A stretch of 53,214 nt of DNA, taken from positions 1 through 53,214 of the forward strand of contig JBBQTC010000018.1 in the NCBI GenBank assembly GCA_038234785.1, read 5' to 3'. Made by a program: the position numbers and the translations under genes. This document shows positions 1 to 7,817 of the stretch, one piece after another. The notes beneath the pieces are model-generated. The model did no database searches and was not told the origin of the DNA. It saw nothing but the letters and a program-made list of their open reading frames with translations. The stretch comes from UBA668 sp038234785 (GTDB lineage: Bacteria; Actinomycetota; Acidimicrobiia; Acidimicrobiales; Ilumatobacteraceae). How positions within the stretch are numbered: the stretch's first letter is position 1; every line of letters starts with the position of its first letter.

Positions 1-5
1 GCCCT

Positions 6-52
6 ACTCCAGGCCCAGGGCGCATGTTTTCGGGCCTGCGATGCCGAGGAGT
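6..52. terminator. Imperfect hairpin element downstream of crotonase gene
   Basis: Short inverted arms ACTCC (6-10) / GGAGT (48-52) and AGGCCC (11-16) / GGGCCT (32-37) can fold into a bulged hairpin just past the stop of the minus-strand crotonase gene. The block TTTCGGGCCTGCGATGCCGA (28-47) recurs exactly at 26867-26886, again next to the 3' end of a crotonase gene. A transcription terminator is inferred; there is no clean T-run. Confidence 0.4.
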
Positions 53-57
53 CGGCC

Positions 58-837
58 TCACCGCTTCGAGCGCAGACGCTCCACGTAGGCCTGAGCGCTT
101 GCCCGACCTTCGGGATCGCGAAGGCCGGCGCCGAGGCCGTCGGCGTCGGCCCAGCTGCGACCCGTGCCGACCATGCTCTCGGTGACCGCGTTGACGTGCG
201 CCTTGGTCTCGAGCAGCGCCAACTTCGGTTTCGCGAGCAGCACCTGTACGAGCGCCTCGACCTCGGCGTCGAGATCCGCCTCGGGCACCACTCGGTTGAG
301 GAAGCCCGCCGCCTTGGCCTCGGCAGCGTCGAAGGGGCGGCAGGTCATCACGAGCTCCTTCGTCAACGCCGGCCCGATCTCGCGGACCAATCGTGGGATC
401 CCACCCCATGCCAAGGGAATCCCGAGGTCGACCTCGGGAATGCTGAACCGCGCCGTGTCGGCCGCGATGCGCAGGTCGCATCCCGCGGCGACCACCAAGC
501 CCCCGCCCACGCACCAGCCATGGAGTCGGGCGACCGTGACGGCGCGCATCTCGTCGAGGGCGCGTGCCATCCTCCAGCCGACCTGACGATCCTCCATCGG
601 CGCTGCGGTGCTGAACGCCGACAGATCGGCTCCGGCGGAGAACGCTCGACCAGCGCCTCGGACCACCACCACCTTCAGGTCGTGGTGCTCGTCGAACCAG
701 CGCGCTGCCGACTCGATCTCGGCCAGGGTCTCGCTGCTGAGAGGATTGAGCTTCTCGGGCAGGTTGAGGACGAGCTCTCCACGCGCACCATCGACGGTTG
801 CCGACAGGGCCGAGAACGACGCGCTGTCCGTCGCCAT
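58..837 (-). CDS. Enoyl-CoA hydratase/isomerase (crotonase) family protein
   Basis: A 259-residue crotonase-fold protein. The two oxyanion-hole segments are visible: FSAGADL near residues 66-72 and HGWCVGGG near 106-113. A Glu at about 135 (PEVDLGI) sits where the hydratase acid/base Glu is expected. Such proteins hydrate or isomerise enoyl-CoA thioesters in fatty-acid or amino-acid catabolism; the substrate cannot be read from the sequence. The ATG at 837 was chosen because it overlaps the stop of the upstream zinc-ribbon gene (TGATG) and the conserved domain begins within 15 residues. A longer in-frame reading to 1239 has no crotonase similarity and would cover the upstream gene. A paralogue lies at 26894-27622. 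Confidence 0.9.
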   Translation of the reverse strand: MATDSASFSALSATVDGARGELVLNLPEKLNPLSSETLAEIESAARWFDEHHDLKVVVVRGAGRAFSAGADLSAFSTAAPMEDRQVGWRMARALDEMRAVTVARLHGWCVGGGLVVAAGCDLRIAADTARFSIPEVDLGIPLAWGGIPRLVREIGPALTKELVMTCRPFDAAEAKAAGFLNRVVPEADLDAEVEALVQVLLAKPKLALLETKAHVNAVTESMVGTGRSWADADGLGAGLRDPEGRASAQAYVERLRSKR

Positions 838-1001
838 CAGTCGCAGCAACTGTCGCGCCAGCCGCACCCGGCGCACTTGAAGTGGGCATGTTCGGCGCGA
901 AGGTCGCCACCACACAGTGGGCACTCCGGATAGGTCCCGAATCGGACGCAACGGTCGTTCGTAGGGGCCATCTCGGTGGCTGTCGAGGAATCTGCAGGCA
1001 T
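837..1001 (-). CDS. Small zinc-ribbon protein, coupled to crotonase
   Basis: A 54-residue protein with a CxxC pair (CPLC, near 27-30) and a second CxxC (CAGC, near 43-46), then two further Cys near the C-terminus, as in a four-Cys zinc ribbon. Its TGA overlaps the crotonase ATG (TGATG), so the two are probably translationally coupled. An alternative ATG at 971 gives 44 residues; neither start has a strong ribosome-binding site. A role in metal binding or protein contact is inferred; no enzymatic function can be assigned. It diverges from the MFS gene across the dyad at 1051-1074. Confidence 0.6.
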   Translation of the reverse strand: MPADSSTATEMAPTNDRCVRFGTYPECPLCGGDLRAEHAHFKCAGCGWRDSCCD

Positions 1002-1050
1002 GTGGCAAGTGTGACATCCGTCGACCACGCGCGCAGGGACCGAGCCTTCT

Positions 1051-1074
1051 AGTCTTGACCCACCGGTCAAGACT
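1051..1074. promoter_or_regulatory. Perfect inverted repeat, candidate operator in divergent promoter
   Basis: AGTCTTGACC (1051-1060) and GGTCAAGACT (1065-1074) are perfect 10-bp arms around the 4-nt spacer CACC. The site lies between the minus-strand zinc-ribbon/crotonase pair (start 1001) and the plus-strand MFS gene (start 1124). Size and symmetry suit a dimeric HTH repressor such as TetR, MarR or GntR. No regulator gene is adjacent, so the binding protein is unknown. Confidence 0.5.
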
Positions 1075-1123
1075 CCCCAGTCGGCCCGAACGGCCTTGCG
1101 ACCGGCCCTCCGACGAGCACCCG

Positions 1124-2446
1124 ATGACCACGCCTGACACCGACGACATCCGACACGCATTCACCCCGGGCAGCGCCCGCGCTGCCCTCGCGTATCCCAA
1201 GTTCCGGCGGATGTGGGCGGCGAGCTTCGCGTCGAACATCGGAACGTGGATGCAGAACGTGCTGCTCCCGCTCTACGTGTACGACCGAACGGGGAAGGCG
1301 TCGACGGTCGGGATCATGGTCTTCGCGCAGCTCGGTCCGCTGCTCTTCCTCTCCATTCCCGCCGGCGTCATCGCTGACCGCTTCGATCGGCGCCGCTGGC
1401 TCATCGCGATGCAGTTCGTCCAACTGTTGTTCTCCGCAGCCCTCGCTCCCCTGGCTGCGACGGATGCGCCCATCTGGTCGCTCTTCCTCGTCGCGCTCGG
1501 CGTCGGCGTGGGCAACGCGCTCAACGCGCCGGCATGGTCGGCCATGTTGCCCACACTGGTCAGCAGGGCCGACATCAACGGCTCCGTGTCACTCAACTCG
1601 GCGATGATCAACGGCTCGCGAGTCGTCGGACCGATCGTCGTCGCCGTCCTGCGATCTGCCGGCGTGTCGATCGCCCAGATCTTCCTGATCAACGCGGTGA
1701 CGTACCTCTTCGTGATCGGCGCACTCATCCGGACGCAGATCAAACAGGTCTTCGTCCCCGATCGCGAACCCGGAGTCCGTCAGCTCACCGCGGGGCTCCG
1801 CATCGCCCAGGAGAACAAACCGGTCGGCAGACTCCTCGTCACCCTGTTCACGTTCTCACTGCTCTCGCTGCCCTACGTCGGCCTCTTCGCGGCGGTGGCG
1901 CGCCTCAACTTCGGCATCCAGAAGGGCTCCACCACCTACGAGTGGCTCTACGCCACCTGGGGCCTGGGCGCGTGCCTCGGCGGTCTTGCCATCGGCACGG
2001 TGTTCGTCCACTACGACACACGCCGCCTCATCCGTCAGGGGTTCGTCGCATTCGGGCTGTTCCTGGCGGTGTTCGCGGTCGTGCGCCAACCGCTGTGGGC
2101 CTTCGTCTCCGGAGGCTTGCTCGGCTTCGCCTACTTCGGTACGACCACGTCGATGAGCACGATCCTGCAGAGCCGTCTGGAGGACCACGAACGCGGTCGG
2201 GTGATGGCGCTGTGGTTCATGGCGTTCGGTGGCACGGTGCCGTTGGGCAACCTGGTGTTCGCCCCCGTGATGGACGCGATCGGAGCGAGGTGGGTGCTAC
2301 TCGGTGGCGCCGTGTGGGCGCTGTTCCTCGGCTGGTACTGCAACATCGCCAAGATCGACGCCATCGCCGAGCAGCACGGCGGCCACACGCTCCAGCCCGA
2401 CCACACGGCTACCTTTGACGAGCACGGCATCTCCGCCGGCGACTGA
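1124..2446 (+). CDS. MFS transporter (MFS_3 / EntS-like exporter)
   Basis: A 440-residue major-facilitator protein with about 12 hydrophobic segments. The loop after the second helix, GVIADRFDRR, matches the G-x3-D-R-x-x-R/K-R signature of MFS proteins, and the start of the domain (FRRMWAASFASNIGTWMQN) is typical of the MFS_3/EntS exporter group. It should sit in the cytoplasmic membrane and export small molecules by proton antiport; the substrate is unknown. The ATG at 1124 is preferred to an upstream TTG at 1055, which would fall inside the dyad. The last 150 bp overlap the 3' end of murF on the other strand, and both reading frames look genuine there. Confidence 0.88.
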   Translation: MTTPDTDDIRHAFTPGSARAALAYPKFRRMWAASFASNIGTWMQNVLLPLYVYDRTGKASTVGIMVFAQLGPLLFLSIPAGVIADRFDRRRWLIAMQFVQLLFSAALAPLAATDAPIWSLFLVALGVGVGNALNAPAWSAMLPTLVSRADINGSVSLNSAMINGSRVVGPIVVAVLRSAGVSIAQIFLINAVTYLFVIGALIRTQIKQVFVPDREPGVRQLTAGLRIAQENKPVGRLLVTLFTFSLLSLPYVGLFAAVARLNFGIQKGSTTYEWLYATWGLGACLGGLAIGTVFVHYDTRRLIRQGFVAFGLFLAVFAVVRQPLWAFVSGGLLGFAYFGTTTSMSTILQSRLEDHERGRVMALWFMAFGGTVPLGNLVFAPVMDAIGARWVLLGGAVWALFLGWYCNIAKIDAIAEQHGGHTLQPDHTATFDEHGISAGD

Positions 2447-3655
2447 GCCGAGCGCGGCCACGACATCGTTCGTGCCGGGCAGCCCGTAGAGGTCGGTGCC
2501 GGCGGCGATCACGTCGATGCCGAGGTCGTCGGCGTAGGCGAGGATCGCTCGGTGCTCGGCGACCGGGTCGCTGATCTCCGCCATGAGACCGAGAATTGCG
2601 ACCCGACGCGTCGCGGGCAATGCCGCCAGCGCATCGAGCGCAGCGCGCATGCTGGTGGGGTTGGCGTTGTAGCTGTCGTTCAGCACGATCGCTCCGCTGG
2701 CCGCAGTTCGGACCTCCATCCGCATGGCACTGAGGCCGACGCCCTCGAGCACCAGTGCTCCCGCGGCCAGGTCGGCGCCGACGACCCCGACACACGCGAG
2801 CGCCGCGGCGGCGTTGCCGACCATGTGTCGCCCCGACACGCCGAGTCGAACACCCACCTCACCCCATGGGGTGTGCAACTCGAACGACGCCCGAGCGAGC
2901 TCGTCGAGTCGGACGTTGCCGATGCGCACTTCCGCGTCCGGTGCCTCGCCGTATAGCACGACCGGTGCGGCCGATCGGGCGGCCATCGCCCGCACGCGCG
3001 GGTCGTCGGCGTTGAGGATGGCCGTGCCGATCGCGGGCAGGGCCTCGATCAACTCAGCCTTGGCTCTGGCCACTCCCTCGATGCCGCCCACCCGATCGCT
3101 GTGCGCCTCGGCGACACGAGTGACGACCCCGATCGACGGCCTGCCGATCGCGCACAGCGCGGCGATCTCGCCGAACCCGCGCATCCCCATCTCCAGCATC
3201 AGCACTTCGGTGTGCGGGGGAAGGTTGAGCAGGGTGGTCGGCAGCCCCTGCTCGTTGTTGAAACTTCGCTCGTTGGCCCACGTGCGCCGGCTGGCGCCGA
3301 TTGCCGCCCAGGCCATGTCCTTGGTCGACGTCTTGCCCACCGAGCCGGTGATCCCGATGACCTGGCCGTCGAAGCGGCCACGCATCACGGTCGCCAACTG
3401 CATCAAGGCCCGGAGTGTGTCGGGCACCTCGATCGCCGTACCGCCATGTGACGCCCGATCGGTGAGATAGGCGGCCGCGCCTCGCTCCAGTGCACCCGGG
3501 ATGAACTCGTGGCCGTCGCGGTCAGCGACCAGGGGAACGAACAGCTGGCGGGCCTGCAACGAGCGCGAGTCGAAGGACACGCCGTCGATCTCGGCGTCCG
3601 GGCCGACCAGCCGGCCACCCGTGGCCGCCGCCACTTCGCTTGCTCGGAATCGCAT
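2297..3655 (-). CDS. murF: UDP-N-acetylmuramoyl-tripeptide--D-alanyl-D-alanine ligase
   Basis: A 452-residue Mur ligase that adds D-Ala-D-Ala to UDP-MurNAc-tripeptide in the cytoplasm. Visible: an N-terminal substrate-binding domain (VSFDSRS near 26-32), the ATP loop GITGSVGKTSTKD near 101-113, the NNEQG motif, and LNDSYNANP, typical of MurF, in the C-terminal part. The C-terminal VLVKGSR motif is followed by a conserved-looking tail, so the protein really runs into the MFS gene. It diverges from ddl, which makes the D-Ala-D-Ala substrate, with only 28 bp between the ATGs. No other mur genes are nearby, so this is a small murF/ddl pair outside the main division cluster. Confidence 0.95.
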   Translation of the reverse strand: MRFRASEVAAATGGRLVGPDAEIDGVSFDSRSLQARQLFVPLVADRDGHEFIPGALERGAAAYLTDRASHGGTAIEVPDTLRALMQLATVMRGRFDGQVIGITGSVGKTSTKDMAWAAIGASRRTWANERSFNNEQGLPTTLLNLPPHTEVLMLEMGMRGFGEIAALCAIGRPSIGVVTRVAEAHSDRVGGIEGVARAKAELIEALPAIGTAILNADDPRVRAMAARSAAPVVLYGEAPDAEVRIGNVRLDELARASFELHTPWGEVGVRLGVSGRHMVGNAAAALACVGVVGADLAAGALVLEGVGLSAMRMEVRTAASGAIVLNDSYNANPTSMRAALDALAALPATRRVAILGLMAEISDPVAEHRAILAYADDLGIDVIAAGTDLYGLPGTNDVVAALGSVAGGDAVLVKGSRVVGLERVAAVLLGDGVDLGDVAVPAEEQRPHGATE

Positions 3656-3683
3656 GACCGGACACGGTACCGTCGGGGACCAC

Positions 3684-4757
3684 ATGAGTCCCGACGCGCG
3701 CATCCACCTCATCGTGGTGTTCGGCGGCCAGTCGGCCGAGCACGACGTGAGCTGCACCACCGCGGCCCACGTGTTGCGGGCTGCTGACCCTGCGAAGTAC
3801 CGCATCACCCCGATCGGCATCGGGCGCGACGGGCGATGGTCGCTGGCGTCGGGTGCGCAGGCCGCGTTGGCCGAAGGTCCCGATGCCTTGCCGGGTCGTC
3901 TCGATGCCGGCGGCACGGTCATCGAGCCGACGTCGGCGATCACACCGACCGGTGATGCGACCACAGTCGTCGTGCCGCTCCTCCATGGGCCTCTCGGCGA
4001 GGACGGCACCATCCAGGGCATGTTGGAGCTGGCCGATCTCCCGTACGTCGGCACGGGCGTCCTCGGGTCCGCCGTTGCCATGGACAAGGCAATGGCCAAG
4101 CAAGTGGCGGCGAGCCACGGCATCCCCCAGGCGCGACACCTCGCCTTCCGAGCCAGCGAAGTCACGCCCGGCACCCCGGCCGCGATTGCCCTCGAGCTCG
4201 GCCTGCCCGTGTTCGTCAAGCCGGCCAACATGGGTTCCAGCGTGGGTGTCAGCAAGGCCAAGACGGTGGAAGCCGTCCGCGACGCGATCCAACTTGCGCT
4301 CACCTACGACGAATGGATCGTCGTCGAGGAGGCGATCGTCGGACGCGAGATCGAGGTTGGTGTCCTGGGCAACCTCGAGCCCCGCGCCAGCTTGCCCGGC
4401 GAGATCGTCCCTGGCGCCGAGTTCTACGACTACGCCGACAAGTACGTCGACGACGGTTCGCAGTCGATCATCCCTGCGCCCCTCTCCCCTGCTCAGACCG
4501 CCGAGGTGCAGGCTCTTGCCATCCGCGCGTTCAACGCGCTCCGCTGTGAAGGCCTGTCGCGTGTCGACTTCTTCTTCGAGGAGGGCGGCCGCGGGTTCCT
4601 GCTCAACGAGGTGAACACGCTCCCCGGATTCACGCCGATCTCGATGTATCCGAAGCTGTGGATCGCGAGTGGCATGACGTATGCGGGGCTGATCGACGAA
4701 CTGGTACGGCTCGCGCTCGAGCGCCATCGCCGGCGGCGGCGGAACACGCAGAGCTGA
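3684..4757 (+). CDS. ddl: D-alanine--D-alanine ligase
   Basis: A 357-residue ATP-grasp ligase joining two D-alanines. N-terminal VVFGGQSAEHDVS is the family signature. ATP-grasp elements FVKPANMGSSVGVSK and RVDFFFEEGG...LLNEVNTLPGFT carry the expected metal and substrate residues (Glu, Asn, Ser). The ATG at 3684 fits the family N-terminus; the open frame upstream is antisense to murF. It ends 1 bp before the convergent TetR gene. The 28-bp gap to murF contains the small palindrome ACGGTACCGT, so either promoters lie inside the opposite coding region or mRNAs are leaderless. Confidence 0.95.
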   Translation: MSPDARIHLIVVFGGQSAEHDVSCTTAAHVLRAADPAKYRITPIGIGRDGRWSLASGAQAALAEGPDALPGRLDAGGTVIEPTSAITPTGDATTVVVPLLHGPLGEDGTIQGMLELADLPYVGTGVLGSAVAMDKAMAKQVAASHGIPQARHLAFRASEVTPGTPAAIALELGLPVFVKPANMGSSVGVSKAKTVEAVRDAIQLALTYDEWIVVEEAIVGREIEVGVLGNLEPRASLPGEIVPGAEFYDYADKYVDDGSQSIIPAPLSPAQTAEVQALAIRAFNALRCEGLSRVDFFFEEGGRGFLLNEVNTLPGFTPISMYPKLWIASGMTYAGLIDELVRLALERHRRRRRNTQS

Positions 4758-4758
4758 G

Positions 4759-5358
4759 TCAGTTCGGGGAGAGCGCCGCGCGCAGGAAGGCGAGCAACTC
4801 GTTGCGCAACCGGCGCAGCTCCACGGTGGAGGGTTGCCACCCCACCGCCCGCAGAGCCTCGGGCTCGGTGGCGATCCCCGTGACGGTCGCGTAGCAGAGC
4901 GCCGCAACGAGTCGCGGATCGGCGCGACGGAGCCTGCCGAGATCCATCTCCCGTCGCAGGTACCCGACGGCGCGCCCGACGAGCGGCTCCAGGGCGGCCG
5001 CCAGCCGGTCGCCCGACGGGGCCGACAAGCGGCTGATCTCCCGGATCAACCCGAGCAACGCCGGTCGTCGCACGGCCGGGCGGAACACCGCCCGCACCAC
5101 CGCATCGATGCGGTCGAGCGGATCGTCGGAGGTGGCCCGGATCGCTGCCTCGACGCCGACGGACAGCTCGAGGACCGCAGCGTCGAGCACGGCCTGCACG
5201 AGGTCGTCCTTGCTCGGGAACCAGTACAGGAGCGTCTGCTTGGCGACGCCGACCTCTCCGGCGATCACGTCGAGCGAGACCGCTTCCACCCCGCGCAGGC
5301 CGAACATGTCGGTCGCCGCATCGAGGATGCGTTCGCGGGTGGATGATTTCCTGGTCAT
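4759..5358 (-). CDS. TetR/AcrR family transcriptional regulator
   Basis: A 199-residue TetR-type repressor. The N-terminal helix-turn-helix is clear: RERILDAATDMFGLRG followed by VIAGEVGVAKQTLLYWFPSK (about residues 8-50). The remainder is an all-helical ligand-binding domain without a recognisable specificity. ATG at 5358 is the start closest to the HTH; an upstream in-frame start near 5406 would overlap the dyad. It is divergent from the acyl-CoA reductase operon, with the dyad TCTACCACATGGTAGA between them, so it very probably regulates itself and that operon. Acyl-CoA or another lipid ligand is plausible but not shown. Confidence 0.9.
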   Translation of the reverse strand: MTRKSSTRERILDAATDMFGLRGVEAVSLDVIAGEVGVAKQTLLYWFPSKDDLVQAVLDAAVLELSVGVEAAIRATSDDPLDRIDAVVRAVFRPAVRRPALLGLIREISRLSAPSGDRLAAALEPLVGRAVGYLRREMDLGRLRRADPRLVAALCYATVTGIATEPEALRAVGWQPSTVELRRLRNELLAFLRAALSPN

Positions 5359-5398
5359 GTTCGTTCTCGGGCGTCGATGACGCTGCGGACAACCACTC

Positions 5399-5414
5399 TC
5401 TACCACATGGTAGA
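5399..5414. promoter_or_regulatory. TetR operator candidate (TCTACCA-CA-TGGTAGA)
   Basis: A 16-bp inverted repeat with perfect 7-bp arms and a 2-bp centre lies 40 bp upstream of the tetR start and 24 bp upstream of the acyl-CoA reductase start. Size, symmetry and position between divergent genes are those of a TetR-family operator. A ribosome-binding site GAAAGG (5425-5430) follows for the downstream gene. Confidence 0.65.
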
Positions 5415-5438
5415 CGATTGTGCTAGAAAGGGTCCCGC

Positions 5439-7817
5439 ATGATCGCCGAGCAGCTCTCAGGGAAACGGATCGCCATCACCGGCAGCACCGGATTCGTCGG
5501 CACCGCGCTCGTTGAGCGGCTGCTGCGTAGCGCCCCCGGCTGCGAGCTCGTGCTGCTCATCCGGCCCAGCAAGCGCCACGACCCCACCGAGCGTGCACGC
5601 CGCGAGATCTTCAAGAACAACGCGTTCGACCGCCTCAAGGCCGAGCTCGTGGAGGCTGACGCAGAGGCGTTCGACGAGATGATCGCCCGCCGCGTCACGG
5701 CCATCGCCGGTGACGTGAGCACCGACGGACTGGGCCTCAGCGATGCCGATCGTGCGCTGTTGTCGACCTGCGACATCGTCATCCACTCGGCGGCCGCTGT
5801 CTCCTTCGACAGTCCGCTCGACCTGGCCGTCGAGATCAACCTGCTCGGCCCGCCTCGCATCGCCGACACGCTGAACGCGCTCGGCGTAACCCCCCACCTC
5901 GTCGCCGTCAGCACGTGCTACGTCGCCGGCAACCGGCGCGGCAACGCTCCCGAACAGCTCGTGAGCGCTGGGCCGTGGGACATCGGTCTGAACTGGCGCA
6001 AGGAGGTCGCCGCGGCGCGGCGACTGCGCAGCGACACCGAGGCGCTCAGCCGCCACCCCGATCGGTTGCGCACGTTCCGCGAGGCAGCGCGTCACGAACT
6101 CGGCGCCGCCGGCGCACCGGCGCTGGCCTCGAAGACGGAACACCTTCGCGAGGCCTGGGTCAAGTCCGAACTGGTCGAGGCGGGCCGGTCCCGCGCGGCC
6201 AGCGTCGGCTGGCCCGATGCGTACGCGTTCACCAAGGCGTTGGGCGAGCAGGCGGTCACCGAGGTGAAGGGCAAGGTGCCGGTCAGCATCGTCCGTCCGA
6301 GCATCATCGAGTCCGCGCTGGCCGAGCCCTTCCCTGGCTGGATCCGCGGCTTCCGGATGGCCGAACCGGTCATCCTCAGCTACGCACGCGGGTTGCTCAA
6401 GGAGTTCCCGGGCGTGCCGGAGGGGACCGTCGACGTGATCCCGGTCGACATCGTCGTCGCCGCCATCATCACCGTCGCCGCACTCGGGCCCGAGCGAGCC
6501 GCCCCGATCACTCAGGTCGCCAGCGGCGGCATCAACCCGCTGAAGTACAAGGTGCTGGTCGACAACGTGCGGGCGTGGTTCACCGAGCACCCGCTGTACG
6601 ACGACGAGGGCCAGCCCATCGTCGTGCCCGAGTGGCAGTTTCCCGCTCGCGGCCGCGTGAAGGAGCAACTGCAGCGGGCGAAGTCCATCGCCGAGCGCAC
6701 CGAGAAGGTGCTGCAGGCGCTCCCTCTGCGCGGCAAGCAGGCCGCCTGGGCCGCCGCGTTGGAAGAGAAGAAGATCGAGATCGACCGCGCCTACGAATAC
6801 GTCCTGCTCTACGGGCTCTACACGGAGTGCGAGGCGATCTATCAGGTCGACCACTTGATGAGCATGTGGCAGTCGCTCGACGCCGCCGATCAGGCTGCGT
6901 TCAACTTCGACCCGACGAGTGTCGACTGGCCCACGTATGTGAGCACGATCCACCTGCCGTCGATCGTCCACCACTCACGGGCGAAGGTCCGACCCGGCAA
7001 GAACCGGATCGACCGCACGGCCCGACTTCGCAAGTCGATCCTCTCGCCGGACCGTCACCTCGCCGCTTTCGACCTCGAGAACACCCTCATCGCGAGCAAC
7101 GTGGTGGAGAGCTACTCGTTCCTCGCCACACGTCGGCTCAACATGCCCGAGCGGGTGCGATACGTCGTGCGCACGCTCGCCGAGGCGCCCACCCTCAGCA
7201 GCATCGACCGCAAGGACCGTGCCGACTTCCTGCGCTTCTTCTACCGACGCTACGAGGACGCCCCGGTCGACCAGATCGCCGAGGACTCCAAGGAGTTGCT
7301 CGCGCAGTTGATCCTCACCAAGTCGTTCCCGGCGGGCATGCGCCGGGTGCGCGAACACCGAGCGCTCGGCCACCGCACCATGCTGATCACCGGCGCACTC
7401 GACTTCGCGGTCGAGGGGCTTCGGCCGTTGTTCGACGAGATCGTGTCGGCGAAGCTCAGCGTGCGCGCCGACGGCACCTACAGCGGCAACCTCGCCGTCG
7501 TGCCTCCCACCGGCGAGACCCGAGCGCAGATCCTCGCCGACTACTGCGAGGCGGAAGGTCTCAAGCTCGAAGAGAGCATTGCCTACGCGGACTCGAGCAG
7601 CGACCTCCCGATGCTGGAGGCCGTCGGCTTCCCTGTCGCGGTGAACCCGGAGACCCGGCTCGCTTCGATCGCCCGCAAACGTGGCTGGCTCGTCGAGGAC
7701 TGGTCGAAGGCCTCGGGTGCTCCCACCAGGATCCTGCCGTTGGGGCCGGTGATGAGCGAACGAGAGCGTCGACGAGTGTTCCACGGGGGCTCCGTGGATG
7801 AAGGGACGCGACGGTGA
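5439..7817 (+). CDS. Fatty acyl-CoA reductase fused to a HAD-family domain
   Basis: A 792-residue two-domain protein. Residues ~8-440 form an NAD(P)-binding reductase of the fatty acyl-CoA/thioester reductase type: TGSTGFVG at 14-21, a YAFTK catalytic Tyr/Lys motif near 262-266, then a long helical section. Residues ~540-760 form a HAD domain: FDLENTL near 544-550, Thr in LITGALD near 648, and YADSSSDLPML near 714-724. In the first HAD motif the usual DxDxT reads DLENT, with Glu for the second Asp. The reductase should convert long-chain acyl-CoA to aldehyde or alcohol; the HAD part may act as a phosphatase. First gene of a coupled operon, with a clear Shine-Dalgarno; its TGA overlaps the next GTG by 4 bp. 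Confidence 0.85.
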   Translation: MIAEQLSGKRIAITGSTGFVGTALVERLLRSAPGCELVLLIRPSKRHDPTERARREIFKNNAFDRLKAELVEADAEAFDEMIARRVTAIAGDVSTDGLGLSDADRALLSTCDIVIHSAAAVSFDSPLDLAVEINLLGPPRIADTLNALGVTPHLVAVSTCYVAGNRRGNAPEQLVSAGPWDIGLNWRKEVAAARRLRSDTEALSRHPDRLRTFREAARHELGAAGAPALASKTEHLREAWVKSELVEAGRSRAASVGWPDAYAFTKALGEQAVTEVKGKVPVSIVRPSIIESALAEPFPGWIRGFRMAEPVILSYARGLLKEFPGVPEGTVDVIPVDIVVAAIITVAALGPERAAPITQVASGGINPLKYKVLVDNVRAWFTEHPLYDDEGQPIVVPEWQFPARGRVKEQLQRAKSIAERTEKVLQALPLRGKQAAWAAALEEKKIEIDRAYEYVLLYGLYTECEAIYQVDHLMSMWQSLDAADQAAFNFDPTSVDWPTYVSTIHLPSIVHHSRAKVRPGKNRIDRTARLRKSILSPDRHLAAFDLENTLIASNVVESYSFLATRRLNMPERVRYVVRTLAEAPTLSSIDRKDRADFLRFFYRRYEDAPVDQIAEDSKELLAQLILTKSFPAGMRRVREHRALGHRTMLITGALDFAVEGLRPLFDEIVSAKLSVRADGTYSGNLAVVPPTGETRAQILADYCEAEGLKLEESIAYADSSSDLPMLEAVGFPVAVNPETRLASIARKRGWLVEDWSKASGAPTRILPLGPVMSERERRRVFHGGSVDEGTRR

